A stretch of DNA of 64,000 nt from an uncultured Eubacteriales bacterium (GCA_948806215.1 CAQIDI010000002.1:140793-204792), one strand, 5' to 3'. Shown: positions 26,170 to 35,325, counted from the first letter of the stretch. Translations and numbers: made by a program. The notes: generated from the letters alone by a model not told the origin.

Positions 26170-26812
26170 AAATTTTAGAAAATTGCATAATAATAGGTTT
26201 CAGTTTATTAAACTTCACGATACTAACGATCACACAACAATATTAAACGAAAACAGCAAGGTTTTAATATCTTGTCCACACGCAGTTTCGCAGGTGAGAA
26301 ATGGGATTAGAAAATTTTCCGAAATTGGTGCAGCTACAACTGTATTAGAGTTAAACTACAGAACAAATGCTAATTTTATTATAAAAACAAAAAATAACTT
26401 TGACGATGCAAATTTTGATATTGAGTCGCCTTATAAGCAAAGTGTGTTAGGAATAGTAAAAAAGTATAATATTAAATATTTTTTAGATTTTCACGGTTTG
26501 GGTGCACACCGAGAAATGGATATTAATCTTGGTTGTAACTTTGGTCAAAACATAAAGCCTAACGAAAAAGCATTTGATTCGCTGGTTAAAATGTTAACTA
26601 GCAACGGCTTTAGCGTTACTGTTGACACTCCGTTTAAAGCTGGAGGAAACACCGTTAGCAATTTTGTTAGAGCAAATACCAATATTTTTGCATTGCAAAT
26701 AGAAATTAATTGTGGATTAACCAATAACTCTAAGCACAGCAAAAAATTTAATTTGCTTATTGATATTTTTGAAGATTATATCAACTATCTCGAAAAGATT
26801 GCAAAAAAATAA
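26159..26812 (+). CDS. N-formylglutamate amidohydrolase-like zinc hydrolase
   Basis: 217 aa from ATG 26159; the longer TTG start at 26150 is too near the AAAGGA at 26143. Motifs ISCPHAVSQVRNG near residues 41-53 and DFHGLGAHREMDINLG near 113-128 resemble the FGase/carboxypeptidase-like fold where His and Glu bind zinc, with a late EINCGL. The true substrate is unknown. It is coupled to the nitroreductase by overlap. Confidence 0.65.
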   Translation: MKTKNFRKLHNNRFQFIKLHDTNDHTTILNENSKVLISCPHAVSQVRNGIRKFSEIGAATTVLELNYRTNANFIIKTKNNFDDANFDIESPYKQSVLGIVKKYNIKYFLDFHGLGAHREMDINLGCNFGQNIKPNEKAFDSLVKMLTSNGFSVTVDTPFKAGGNTVSNFVRANTNIFALQIEINCGLTNNSKHSKKFNLLIDIFEDYINYLEKIAKK

Positions 26813-26834
26813 AAGGGAGCATTTCCCTTTTTAT
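26811..26834. terminator. Bidirectional terminator
   Basis: AAAAGGGA/TCCCTTTT stem between the convergent genes at 26812 and 26831. Confidence 0.75.
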
Positions 26835-28081
26835 TTTGTTACTTTTGTTCTGCCAACTTTAACATTATCTCTTTTACGATTGTTTAAATCCTTAATTGGG
26901 TTAGGACTATCTTGGTATCTAAAATCTGAACCAAGTTCGTTAATGATTTTATCAATTACCATATGGCTAGGAACAAGCGATTCGTCAGAAATTAAAGCTT
27001 TTTGGTAACAAAAGAAATTTGCTTTATCACTAAGTTTATTAACATCAATATAATCGGCTTTGTTACCAGTTAAGTTAACAGTTTCTGCAATTACTTTTCT
27101 TATATATTCTTTATTTGTTCCAAGTTTTAACAAGGTAGGAAATTCACCATCTCCAAAAACACTTTCGTAATTTTTGTTTTCATATTTTTCTAATAGTTCA
27201 ATAGCTTTTTTTAAGTGAGAACATTCCATTTCATAGTGTTCTTGCCAAATTGCTTTTAGGTTTTGATTATCTTCTTCAAGCATACAACTATAATATAAAT
27301 AACATTCGGTGTATTCGTGCATAACAAATTGTTCAAGCCAAGTGCAAGTTGGATCCTTTAAACTTTCGTATTGTGTTACGTGTTCTTCTTCTACCATTGC
27401 AATTTCGGCATAAAGTTTTCTGCCTAAATCGTTTTTATACCACTGAGCTATGTTCATATAATAGTTCATTGTTTGTTGTTCTGCAGCAGTAATAATGTTG
27501 GCAACCAGCTTCGAATATAGTGCACTTTTTTTAGCATTCATTGGCTTTTTAACATCGTCAATAGGGTGGCGGTGATGTGCAATGGTTGGTCGAGCCGGCA
27601 TTATTTCTGTAAATTTTCCAACAAGGGGAGTTGCATCTTCGCCTTTATCAAGCATTAGTAGGTTACTAAAACGATATAAATGATCAAAATCTTCAAGCAA
27701 AGCAAAGTTTAATGCTTTAATATTATTTTTGTCGGTATCGTTTTGAGCAAGAGTTGCTGTTAAATCGATTGCCAATTGTTCGTATGCAATGGTTGTTTCC
27801 AAAATACTTTCGTTAATTGGTTTTAAACAACTAATGCGTTTTTGTTGTTGTTGCTCTTGTTTTCTAATTATGGCAATTTCTCGTTTTAGTTCATCATTAT
27901 CGCAGTGTCTTGCAAACTGGTGCATAAACCAGTTGCTTTCAAATTCTAAACCATTAAGTAAAATAACTCTTGTTTTAGAATATGGACCAGTTTTTTTCTT
28001 GTTATAGGCTTTTGGATACATTTTTGTAAAGTCCATAAAGTAACTTTCAACATCTTTGGTTTTTGTTTTAAGTGGATTCAT
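26831..28081 (-). CDS. Large ferritin-like (di-iron?) protein of unknown function
   Basis: 416 aa, almost wholly helical. Several E-x-x-H-type pairs suggest metal ligands of a ferritin-like four-helix bundle: LEDFDHLYRF near residue 130, MVEEEHVTQYES near 230, FVMHEYTECYLYY near 253 and EHYEMECSHLKKA near 284. A His-rich loop ARPTIAHHRHP lies near 163-173. The last about 60 residues are basic. It is much longer than rubrerythrin or ferritin. Single gene with a terminator; function unknown, oxidative stress or metal storage is a guess. Confidence 0.55.
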   Translation of the reverse strand: MNPLKTKTKDVESYFMDFTKMYPKAYNKKKTGPYSKTRVILLNGLEFESNWFMHQFARHCDNDELKREIAIIRKQEQQQQKRISCLKPINESILETTIAYEQLAIDLTATLAQNDTDKNNIKALNFALLEDFDHLYRFSNLLMLDKGEDATPLVGKFTEIMPARPTIAHHRHPIDDVKKPMNAKKSALYSKLVANIITAAEQQTMNYYMNIAQWYKNDLGRKLYAEIAMVEEEHVTQYESLKDPTCTWLEQFVMHEYTECYLYYSCMLEEDNQNLKAIWQEHYEMECSHLKKAIELLEKYENKNYESVFGDGEFPTLLKLGTNKEYIRKVIAETVNLTGNKADYIDVNKLSDKANFFCYQKALISDESLVPSHMVIDKIINELGSDFRYQDSPNPIKDLNNRKRDNVKVGRTKVTK

Positions 28082-28218
28082 TATATTTTTTCTCCTTAAA
28101 TAAGTTACCTTAATTGTGTCCGACTAAATAAATATTTAAACCTTAAAGTAAACTTTTATTATAAAAATAATGTTCAATTAATAAAATAAAGTGTTAAACT
28201 GTTATTGGAGAATTTTAT

Positions 28219-28824
28219 ATGTTTGGAAGCAGTGATAAAAGTCAAAGGCTTAAGATTTTAAAAAAAAATTTGCCCGAAATAAAAATAAATGTGTTTTTAA
28301 GATTAAATAAAAAAACTACTGTGTGGGTAAACAACTTTAGCTCTAAAGTGGTTTTTACAAAAGATAATCAGGAAATCGTGTTTGCAAAAAACTCGCTTTT
28401 AGTGCCACATATTAGTTTAATAAAAGGCTTTTTAAATAATGGAAACGATTTGTCAAAGATTAAAAAAATTGTGAAAAATGTTGCGAGCCAATTTAAAAAA
28501 ATTAGTGTTGATTTTTCTAAACTTGTTATAACCGAAGATAATAAGTGGATAATGTTATATTTAGAAAATAACCAAGAGTTACAAAAACTAATAGAAAGTT
28601 TAAAAACAGAACTTAAAAGTTATATAACCATTAAAGCTTATGATGCTCCACATATAACCTTGGCAAAATCAAACGATTTTTCTAAACTCGAAACATTAAT
28701 TAAAAGTTATAATTTGCCAAGCAAATTTGTTTCAAGCGGAATAGGTGTTGGTTTGTGTGGTAATGCGGGTGTTGTTTTAAAAGTTTTATATAAGGCTAAT
28801 TTTGAAAGCTATGAAAATAAATAG
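28219..28824 (+). CDS. 2H phosphoesterase (LigT/CPDase-like) protein
   Basis: 201 aa. Two H-x-S/T motifs about 80 residues apart, VPHISLIKG near residue 64 and APHITLAKS near 147, define the 2H phosphoesterase fold, whose members open cyclic phosphates or cleave 2'-5' linkages in RNA. The Ser/Thr residues and spacing fit. Good GGAGAATTT site. Substrate unknown; the sequence is divergent from LigT itself. Confidence 0.7.
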   Translation: MFGSSDKSQRLKILKKNLPEIKINVFLRLNKKTTVWVNNFSSKVVFTKDNQEIVFAKNSLLVPHISLIKGFLNNGNDLSKIKKIVKNVASQFKKISVDFSKLVITEDNKWIMLYLENNQELQKLIESLKTELKSYITIKAYDAPHITLAKSNDFSKLETLIKSYNLPSKFVSSGIGVGLCGNAGVVLKVLYKANFESYENK

Positions 28825-28904
28825 TTTTAAAAGGTTAATTAAATTGACTTTAATTTAATATACATTTATTATGGTAGTAGAAATAAAATAAAGGAGGCAT
28901 AGTA

Positions 28905-29426
28905 ATGAAAGCTAAAAAATTAATATTAAATATTCTTGCATCAGTAGGAATGGTTTTATTAGTTTTACCAATGTTTTTAGCAATGTATACCGCCACAGTT
29001 TCGGTTGGCAATAAAGTTGCCGATCCTGCTACATATGGCATATTCACTAATTGGACAGATTATATTAACGCTTATAAAGTTGCAGGAAAAACTTTTGCTC
29101 AAACTTGGGCAGTTTTAACCGATGTTTTAGCAGTTGTTCTACTAATTCTAGCTGTTTTATATGTTGTTATGTTTGTGCTTAAACTATTAAAAGTTGGTAA
29201 AAAAGTTAACTACACAAAAATTATGAAACTTTTAGCAGTAGTAATTTTAGTTTTAACCATTCTTGCATTAGTTACAGCAATCATATTTACATCTACAAAC
29301 AGCTTATCAATAAAGGTTTTGGTAGAAACTAAATACACATTTGGGTTTGGCATTGGTTTAATTATGATGTTAATTGGCGGAGTTGTTACAGGGCTTTGCG
29401 GATTACTTGCTAATTTGAAAAAATAG
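28905..29426 (+). CDS. Hypothetical four-helix membrane protein
   Basis: 173 aa, with perfect AGGAGG site. Hydrophobic segments near residues 7-27, 62-88, 105-128 and 145-168. No motif recognised. It has the same type of short membrane protein with Lys-rich loops as the genes at 36106, 36831, 49688 and 54590, none of which has an obvious catalytic residue set. Terminator directly after the stop. Confidence 0.65.
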   Translation: MKAKKLILNILASVGMVLLVLPMFLAMYTATVSVGNKVADPATYGIFTNWTDYINAYKVAGKTFAQTWAVLTDVLAVVLLILAVLYVVMFVLKLLKVGKKVNYTKIMKLLAVVILVLTILALVTAIIFTSTNSLSIKVLVETKYTFGFGIGLIMMLIGGVVTGLCGLLANLKK

Positions 29427-29430
29427 TTAA

Positions 29431-29458
29431 AAAAAGCACAAATTAATTGTGCTTTTTT
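29431..29458 (+). terminator. Intrinsic terminator
   Basis: AAAAAGCACAA/TTGTGCTTTTTTT stem after the membrane protein gene. Confidence 0.85.
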
Positions 29459-29543
29459 TATTTTTAAAATTTAAAATTATTAAGCAATAAACATAATTTT
29501 GTGGTATAATAAATTTATAGAATATTTAAATGGAAAAGTTTAG

Positions 29544-30344
29544 ATGGGAAAAGTTAAAGATTTTAGAAAAAAACACGGTTGTCTTTATGCCTTTTTAATA
29601 GGCTGTGTTGTTTTTATTGTTGGAATTATAGTGCTTATAATTCTAGTAAAAAACGCAATAAATTTGTTTGGTCTTAGTATGAAAGAATTTCAAGAGTATA
29701 TGAACTTATTAAATCAAGAAGTTAACGAAAGCACTCTTGCTTCTGACCCAATAACAAATCAAGATTTTATTAGTTTTAAAACAAAAGCCGATGAAGCAGG
29801 TTTTAAAATTTTAGACGATAAAAACGATGTTAATTTAGCATTAGTAACTATTCCTATCGAAAGCAATATAACACTTAGCGGTTACGAAGTTGGAGCAATG
29901 CTTAATAGTGGCTTTGCAAATAATTCGGATTATAATTCTTTAAAAATTTTGCAGTTTACAATAACACAAGGAACATATTTTAAAATTAAAACTGTGTTAA
30001 AAATTGATTTTACTAAAATCAAGCAAGCAATAGGTTCGGTGGCAAACGATTTACCAAACAGTATTTATTTAACTTGTGAAAGCGTTGCAACCGCAAGCAC
30101 AACAGGTAATCCATCTAACAGATTAATTTTAACCGATTCGGTTTTAAGAGTTAATCAGTTAAACGACGAAGAAAATGCTAAAATTATTAAGTTATTAAAC
30201 GAAATGACAAGCGATAAAAAAGACACCTTAAAATTTGAAAATCTATCAGATAAAATTATATCGGAAGTAATAACAAAAATTGCACAAGCTTCTAATTGTT
30301 ATTTAACCTTAGGTGGCGGAACATTAACGCTTAATAAGTTTTAA
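29544..30344 (+). CDS. Hypothetical membrane-anchored protein
   Basis: 266 aa. One N-terminal helix (residues 14-36, FLIGCVVFIVGIIVLIILV) preceded by a basic cluster, then a large, presumably extracytoplasmic domain rich in Ser/Thr/Asn, with no family motif recognised. The site upstream of the start at 29544 is weak (TGGAAAAG). No lipobox. It is monocistronic between two terminators. Confidence 0.6.
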   Translation: MGKVKDFRKKHGCLYAFLIGCVVFIVGIIVLIILVKNAINLFGLSMKEFQEYMNLLNQEVNESTLASDPITNQDFISFKTKADEAGFKILDDKNDVNLALVTIPIESNITLSGYEVGAMLNSGFANNSDYNSLKILQFTITQGTYFKIKTVLKIDFTKIKQAIGSVANDLPNSIYLTCESVATASTTGNPSNRLILTDSVLRVNQLNDEENAKIIKLLNEMTSDKKDTLKFENLSDKIISEVITKIAQASNCYLTLGGGTLTLNKF

Positions 30345-30373
30345 AAAAGAAAGCAAGTTTTGCTTTCTTTATT
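30345..30373. terminator. Bidirectional terminator
   Basis: AAAGAAAGCAA/TTGCTTTCTTT stem between the convergent genes ending at 30344 and 30369. Confidence 0.75.
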
Positions 30374-31238
30374 TTTTTGTTTTTAAGCTATTGTAAATTC
30401 GTTGTTTATAATCGGCGGAATAATCGCTAATTAAATTTTCGAACTGAGTTTTATTAATTAGTTTTGCTTTTAATAACTCAAGTTCTATGCAACCAATTAA
30501 TCCATTTTCGTTTTCGAAATCTTTAACAATTTTTGAACATTCTAGTAACGAATCAAAAGTTCCAGTATCTAGCCAAGCACAATTATTATCTAAAACTTTA
30601 ACTTTTGCCCTGTGTTCCGAAACATAAGAGTTTAACACATTGGTTAATTCGTATTCGCCACGAGGCGACTTTTTAACTTTTTTAACTCGTTCCATAGCAT
30701 CGCCAGAATAAACATATAGTCCTGTAGAAGCTAAATTCGATTTTGGTTGTTTTGGTTTTTCTTCCATATTTGTAATGTTAAATTTGCTATCGTGCTCAAT
30801 AACACCAAAGCGTTCTGGGTCGGAAACTGTTTTTGCAAAAACGGTTAAACCAGAGTTATGCTTAATTGCATCTTTTAACATTTTATCCATACCATTCATA
30901 ACAAAAACATTATCGCCAAACAACAAAACAAAATCTTCGTTGCCAACAAACGAACTTGCATATTTTAAAGCGTTTGCAGTGCCTAGTGCTTGCTTTTGAA
31001 CAAAATACTTAATATTAATACCGCAATCGGCAAGTTTTTTATCAAACAAGTTTTTATAAAATGGTAAATCAAAGCTATTGCAAACTAAAGCAATATCGGT
31101 AATACCACAACTAAACATTAAACTAAGGCCGTAATAAATCATTGGTTTGTTATAAATTGGAACTAATACTTTTCCTGTTACTTTTGTAATTGGGCGAAGC
31201 CTTGTGGCTGCACCTGCAGTTAAAATTACACCTTTCAT
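30369..31238 (-). CDS. Sugar nucleotidyltransferase (RfbA/glucose-1-phosphate thymidylyltransferase-like)
   Basis: 289 aa. Nucleotide-binding loop LTAGAATRLRPITKVTGKVL near residues 6-25, where the usual GGxGTRL is AGAATRL; then NKPMIYYGL near 30-38 and LLFGDNVFV near 108-116. It builds NDP-sugars for surface polysaccharide from NTP and sugar 1-phosphate. No neighbouring sugar-pathway genes occur in this window, so the substrate is open. Confidence 0.85.
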   Translation of the reverse strand: MKGVILTAGAATRLRPITKVTGKVLVPIYNKPMIYYGLSLMFSCGITDIALVCNSFDLPFYKNLFDKKLADCGINIKYFVQKQALGTANALKYASSFVGNEDFVLLFGDNVFVMNGMDKMLKDAIKHNSGLTVFAKTVSDPERFGVIEHDSKFNITNMEEKPKQPKSNLASTGLYVYSGDAMERVKKVKKSPRGEYELTNVLNSYVSEHRAKVKVLDNNCAWLDTGTFDSLLECSKIVKDFENENGLIGCIELELLKAKLINKTQFENLISDYSADYKQRIYNSLKTKK

Positions 31239-31313
31239 TAATACCTCGAAAAATTTTTTATTTAATTAATTTTATGATACCATAATAAAAAAAGAAACAA
31301 AAGGAAATTTAAT

Positions 31314-31625
31314 ATGAATACCTTTGAATTAATATATAATGTTGTTAGTAACATTCCTAAAGGAAAAGTTGCAACCTATGGGCAAATTGCAAAGCAAATT
31401 GGAATGCCAAAAAGTTCAAAAGTTGTTGGTTATGCACTTCACGCAAATCCAAAACCAGTGGTTATTCCGTGTCACCGTGTTGTTAACCGATTTGGTGAAC
31501 TATCGGGTAGTTTTGCTTTTGGTGGAGCAGATGCTCAGGCAAAATTATTGATTAGCGAAGGAGTAATAGTAAACAATAATAAGGTAGATTTAAAAATCTA
31601 TCAATTTAATTTTGATATAATATAA
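31314..31625 (+). CDS. MGMT-family methyltransferase-like DNA-binding protein
   Basis: 103 aa, equal to the C-terminal domain of O6-alkylguanine alkyltransferases. The HTH-like KVATYGQIAKQIGMP and active-site loop VIPCHRVV with the acceptor Cys are intact, so alkyl transfer chemistry is possible (ATL proteins would have Trp or Ala there). It lacks the N-terminal Ada/Ogt domain, as is common for short family members. Good AAAGGAAAT site. Confidence 0.85.
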   Translation: MNTFELIYNVVSNIPKGKVATYGQIAKQIGMPKSSKVVGYALHANPKPVVIPCHRVVNRFGELSGSFAFGGADAQAKLLISEGVIVNNNKVDLKIYQFNFDII

Positions 31626-31701
31626 CATTAAATTATTTTACAATCTGATATTAAAAAGGTTATTATAATCTATAATGTTAATTAAATATGTTGGAGGAAA
31701 A

Positions 31702-34062
31702 ATGAAAGATACTAAACTAATTTCAAATAATTACTTAAACACATTAAATAAATATTGGCGTGCTGCAAATTACTTAACAGTTGCACAGTTATATTTGTTA
31801 AAAAATCCACTACTTAGAAATAAACTAGAAGTTAGTGATGTTAAGCAAAAATTGGTTGGGCATTGGGGCACTTGCGCTGGACAAAACTTTGTTTATGCCC
31901 ATTGTAACCGTGTTATAACCAAATACGATTTAGATATGATACTTTTATCAGGTCCGGGTCACGGTGGAAACTTTTTTGTTGCAAATTCTTATTTAGAAGG
32001 AACTTATAGCGAATTTTATCCATCGGTTAGTCAGGACGAAAAAGGAATGGCAAAACTATGCAAACAATTTTCGTTTGCAGGGGGTATTCCTAGCCACGTA
32101 GCACCAGAAACTCCGGGTTCGATTAATGAAGGCGGAGAACTTGGCTATTGTTTGGCACACGCATATGGTGCAATTTTTGATAATCCAAACTTAATTGCAA
32201 CTGCTATTGTTGGCGATGGTGAAGCAGAAACTGGTCCACTTGCAACAAGTTGGCATTCAAATAAATTTGTAAACCCAGTAACCGATGGGGCAGTTCTTCC
32301 AATTCTACACTTAAATGGTTATAAAATTAATAACCCAACTGTTTTATCAAGAATTTCTCGTAGCGAACTAGAAAGTTTATTTATTGGCTATGGTTATAAG
32401 CCATATTTTGTGGAAGGAAACGACCCTAAAGTTATGCACAAGTTAATGGCAAAAGCAATGGATACTTGCATTGAACAAATAAAACAAATTCAATTTAATG
32501 CCAGAAACGGAAAACCACAAGGTAAACTTATGTGGCCTATGATTGTTTTAAGAACTCCAAAGGGTTGGACTGGACCTAAAATTGTTGATAATCAAATGGT
32601 GGAAAATAGTTTTAGAGCTCATCAAATTCCAATTAAAATGGATAAACCAGAACATTTACAAATGTTAGAAACTTGGTTAAAAAGTTATAATCCAGAAGAA
32701 TTATTCGACGAAAACTATCGCTTAAAATCTGAGATAGCCGAAATTTTACCTAAGGGCGACAAACGCATAAGTGCAAATCCTCACGCAAATGGTGGAGGAT
32801 TATTAAAAGATTTAGTTACTCCAAACCTTAAGGATTGTGCAGTAGATGTTCCAAGCCCAGGTAGTGTTAAAACACAAGATATGTTAGAACTTGGCGGATA
32901 TATTAAAAAATTATTTGAATTAAATGCCGAAAACAAAAACTACAGAATTTTTAGCCCAGACGAAGCAATGAGTAACAGGCTATATAAAGCATTCGAAGTT
33001 GAAAATCGTGCATTTAACACTGCTATTTTAGATACCGACGATAAACTTGCTGTCGGCGGAAGAATTATGGATTCGTTCTTATCGGAACACGCTTGTGAAG
33101 GTTGGTTAGAAGGATATTTGTTAACTGGTCGACACGGAATGTTTAACAGTTACGAAGCTTTTATTAGAGTTGTTGATAGTATGGTGGCTCAACACGGCAA
33201 GTGGTTAAAGGTAACACGTGAATTAAAATGGCGTAAACCAATTTCTTCGCTAAACTTAATTTTAACAAGCCACTGCTGGCAACAAGACCATAATGGTTAT
33301 ACTCACCAAGACCCTGGCTTTATTGATCATATGGTTAACAAAGCACCTTCGGTTACCCGTATTTATTTACCAGCTGATGCAAACAGTTTGATTGCAACTT
33401 TTGATATGTGTTCTAAACTAAAGGATACTATTAATGTTATAACGGCATCTAAACATCCATCTTTTCAATGGTTAACAATGGCACAAGCCGAAAAACACGT
33501 TAAAAAAGGAATTGGTGTTTGGGATTTCGCTTGCTTAAACGATAGCAAAAAACCAGATGTTGTAATTGCTTGTGCTGGCGACACTCCAACTGTTGAATCG
33601 GTTGCATTGGTAACTTATATTAAAAAATATTTGCCTAAGTTAAATGTTAGATTTATTAATGTTGTTAACTTGTTTAGGTTACTACCAAAAACCGAACATC
33701 CAGAAGGATTAACCGATAAAGAATTTAACGAATTGTTCACAACCGATAAACCAATTATCTTTAGTTTCCACGGATATCCTAGAGTTATTAAAGAAATGCT
33801 TTATAACCGAGAAAACCATAACCTTTCTGTGTTTGGTTACGAGGAGGAAGGAACTATTACCACTTCGTTTGATATGAGGGTTAAAAATCGAATTGATAGA
33901 TATAATTTATTAAAAACAGTTGCAAGTGTGGTTAAAGTTGCACCCGCCACTAAAGCAAAAATTATTTCTGATATGGATAAAAAGTTAAAAGAACATAAAA
34001 AGTTTATTTGCGAATATGGCATCGACACAAAAGAATTTACCGATTGGAAATTTGAAAAATAA
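31702..34062 (+). CDS. xfp: Xylulose-5-phosphate/fructose-6-phosphate phosphoketolase
   Basis: 786 aa from ATG 31702, chosen because GGAGGAA at 31693-31699 is ideally spaced; an upstream ATG at 31675 has no site. This TPP enzyme splits xylulose 5-phosphate (and fructose 6-phosphate) with phosphate to acetyl phosphate. Motifs: LLSGPGHGGNFFVANSYLEG, TPP-binding GDGEAETGPLATSWHSN and CHWQQDHNG-like SHCWQQDHNGYTHQDPG. Full family length. It suggests heterolactic or acetate-forming sugar metabolism. Confidence 0.97.
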   Translation: MKDTKLISNNYLNTLNKYWRAANYLTVAQLYLLKNPLLRNKLEVSDVKQKLVGHWGTCAGQNFVYAHCNRVITKYDLDMILLSGPGHGGNFFVANSYLEGTYSEFYPSVSQDEKGMAKLCKQFSFAGGIPSHVAPETPGSINEGGELGYCLAHAYGAIFDNPNLIATAIVGDGEAETGPLATSWHSNKFVNPVTDGAVLPILHLNGYKINNPTVLSRISRSELESLFIGYGYKPYFVEGNDPKVMHKLMAKAMDTCIEQIKQIQFNARNGKPQGKLMWPMIVLRTPKGWTGPKIVDNQMVENSFRAHQIPIKMDKPEHLQMLETWLKSYNPEELFDENYRLKSEIAEILPKGDKRISANPHANGGGLLKDLVTPNLKDCAVDVPSPGSVKTQDMLELGGYIKKLFELNAENKNYRIFSPDEAMSNRLYKAFEVENRAFNTAILDTDDKLAVGGRIMDSFLSEHACEGWLEGYLLTGRHGMFNSYEAFIRVVDSMVAQHGKWLKVTRELKWRKPISSLNLILTSHCWQQDHNGYTHQDPGFIDHMVNKAPSVTRIYLPADANSLIATFDMCSKLKDTINVITASKHPSFQWLTMAQAEKHVKKGIGVWDFACLNDSKKPDVVIACAGDTPTVESVALVTYIKKYLPKLNVRFINVVNLFRLLPKTEHPEGLTDKEFNELFTTDKPIIFSFHGYPRVIKEMLYNRENHNLSVFGYEEEGTITTSFDMRVKNRIDRYNLLKTVASVVKVAPATKAKIISDMDKKLKEHKKFICEYGIDTKEFTDWKFEK

Positions 34063-34086
34063 AAACGGATGTTTATCCGTTTTTTT
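34061..34086. terminator. Bidirectional terminator
   Basis: AAAAACGGAT/ATCCGTTTTTTTT stem between phosphoketolase and the convergent gene ending at 34073. Confidence 0.8.
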
Positions 34087-34654
34087 TATTTAATAAATAT
34101 TCTAGTTCTGCCATAAATGTAGTTTGATCTTCTATATGAAATGAAAACTCTTTACTTTTTGTTTGTATTACTAATAGTCCTTTATAAGTATCTAACGATA
34201 ATATTGAAACTAGTTTTATTGTTGTAGAATGCCTTATTGCTGAAAATATAATTTTTTTATTTGTTAAATATATTGTTCCTTCTGTTGTGATTAAAATATC
34301 GTCTCTAATTGATTGCCGAGTTGAACCGCCTCCATAAACACTAAATCCCTTTGTAATTCGAACACGGTTTCCACGGCTGTTTGTTTCATAGCCTATAACT
34401 CTATTTTTTAATTCTGCATATTTTGCGGAATTTTCAAAATAGCATTCTTCATTCTTTTCTAATATTAAATTGTTGGGTAATATTTTTTCAATACCATTTT
34501 TTGCAAACTTGTCTCTTAATTCTAAAAATTTTTTTTGTTCTTCTGCCAGTTTTTTTTCTTTATCTATATTTTCTTTCTTTTTCTTATTTATAGAACTAAA
34601 AACTATACAAATTATAGCTATTATTATAAAAATGAAAAGTAGAACATTTTCCAT
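34073..34654 (-). CDS. Membrane-anchored protein with bacterial PH-like/GRAM-type domain
   Basis: 193 aa. N-terminal helix (residues 4-20) followed by a Lys/Glu-rich coiled coil, then a beta-rich domain with NEECYFENSAKYAELKNR, FSVYGGGSTRQS and TEGTIYLTNKKIIFSA, resembling PH-like domains that accompany integrative elements and phages. It is divergent from the XRE gene at 34736 with two operator-like palindromes between, suggesting that the repressor controls it. Role unknown. Confidence 0.6.
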   Translation of the reverse strand: MENVLLFIFIIIAIICIVFSSINKKKKENIDKEKKLAEEQKKFLELRDKFAKNGIEKILPNNLILEKNEECYFENSAKYAELKNRVIGYETNSRGNRVRITKGFSVYGGGSTRQSIRDDILITTEGTIYLTNKKIIFSAIRHSTTIKLVSILSLDTYKGLLVIQTKSKEFSFHIEDQTTFMAELEYLLNKKNG

Positions 34655-34679
34655 AATAAACCCCCATAATTATATATTA

Positions 34680-34697
34680 TTCCCATTATACTGGGAA
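34680..34697. promoter_or_regulatory. Operator-like palindrome 1 between PH-like and XRE genes
   Basis: TTCCCATTATACTGGGAA: 6-bp arms TTCCCA/TGGGAA around a TTATAC centre. It is related to the second palindrome at 34710-34725 and lies in the divergent promoter region. Confidence 0.55.
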
Positions 34698-34709
34698 GTC
34701 AACAAATTT

Positions 34710-34725
34710 TTCCATTATTATGGAA
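34710..34725. promoter_or_regulatory. Operator-like palindrome 2 between PH-like and XRE genes
   Basis: TTCCATTATTATGGAA, arms TTCCAT/ATGGAA, 11 bp upstream of the XRE start. It shares the TTCC-ATTAT-GGAA pattern with site 1, as expected for autoregulation. Confidence 0.55.
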
Positions 34726-34735
34726 TAATATTTAT

Positions 34736-34942
34736 ATGGAAAACTCATTTGGATGTAGATTAAAAGAATTAAGAAAAGAAAAAAACATAGGGCAAGTTGA
34801 GTTGGCAAAGCAAATAGGTGTAGGCAAATCTATAATCAGTTTATGGGAAAAAGATCAGTGTGAACCAACATTGTCTAAATTAATATTACTATCAAACTTT
34901 TTTGGCGTTACAATAGATTATCTTGCAGGATTAGAAATTTAA
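34736..34942 (+). CDS. Small XRE-family HTH regulator 3
   Basis: 68 aa, HTH only: RLKELRKEKNIGQVELAKQI, then GKSIISLWEKDQCEPT and SNFFGVTIDYLAGLEI. It is related to the regulators at 8617 and 8954 but with a different operator sequence. A likely repressor of the divergent PH-like gene and of itself. The site upstream of the ATG is weak. Confidence 0.8.
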   Translation: MENSFGCRLKELRKEKNIGQVELAKQIGVGKSIISLWEKDQCEPTLSKLILLSNFFGVTIDYLAGLEI

Positions 34943-34973
34943 AAGTTTTTATAAATAATCTAAGGAAAAATAT

Positions 34974-35132
34974 ATGTTAAAAAAAAATAAGCGAAATCGA
35001 CCAAGGTTAAAAACTTTAATAGTGTTTTGTGTTATCATTGCATTAATAACTTTTGCAATAGTTGTGGGCGTTAAGCTATATAACAAAAATAATAGTGGTA
35101 ACGCCACAGCAAATATAACTTATAATGTTTAA
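34974..35132 (+). CDS. Small single-helix membrane protein
   Basis: 52 aa: basic N-terminus (KKNKRNRPRLK), one hydrophobic helix of about 22 residues (TLIVFCVIIALITFAIVVGV) and a short Asn/Thr-rich outer tail. TAAGGAAA site 7 bp before the ATG at 34974. It is 31 bp downstream of the XRE gene and probably co-transcribed. A terminator follows at once. No family recognised. Confidence 0.6.
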   Translation: MLKKNKRNRPRLKTLIVFCVIIALITFAIVVGVKLYNKNNSGNATANITYNV

Positions 35133-35164
35133 AAAAAGCGAAGCATTTTAGCTTCGCTTTTTAT
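35132..35164. terminator. Bidirectional terminator
   Basis: AAAAAGCGAAGC/GCTTCGCTTTTT stem between the small membrane protein and the convergent zinc-ribbon gene. Confidence 0.8.
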
Positions 35165-35325
35165 TATTGTTGATTGTTCATTCTAGCTTTTTTAGCTTTA
35201 CGACATTTAGGGCATCTAACAGGAGCGTTAGTTAAACCTTTAGTAGCATAGAATTCTTGTTCGCCTGCAGTCCAAACAAATTCTTCACCGCAATCTTTGC
35301 AAACAATTTTCTTGTCTTCGTACAT
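35164..35325 (-). CDS. Small zinc-ribbon protein
   Basis: 53 aa, with a strong AAGGAGGAA site before the ATG at 35325. Four cysteines in two pairs, CKDCG near residues 9-13 and RCPKCR near 37-42, bracket FVWTAGEQEFYATKGL, the pattern of short Firmicute zinc-ribbon proteins (DksA-like zinc finger type). The C-terminus is very basic (KAKKARMNNQQ), suggesting RNA or ribosome binding. Function unknown. Confidence 0.85.
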   Translation of the reverse strand: MYEDKKIVCKDCGEEFVWTAGEQEFYATKGLTNAPVRCPKCRKAKKARMNNQQ

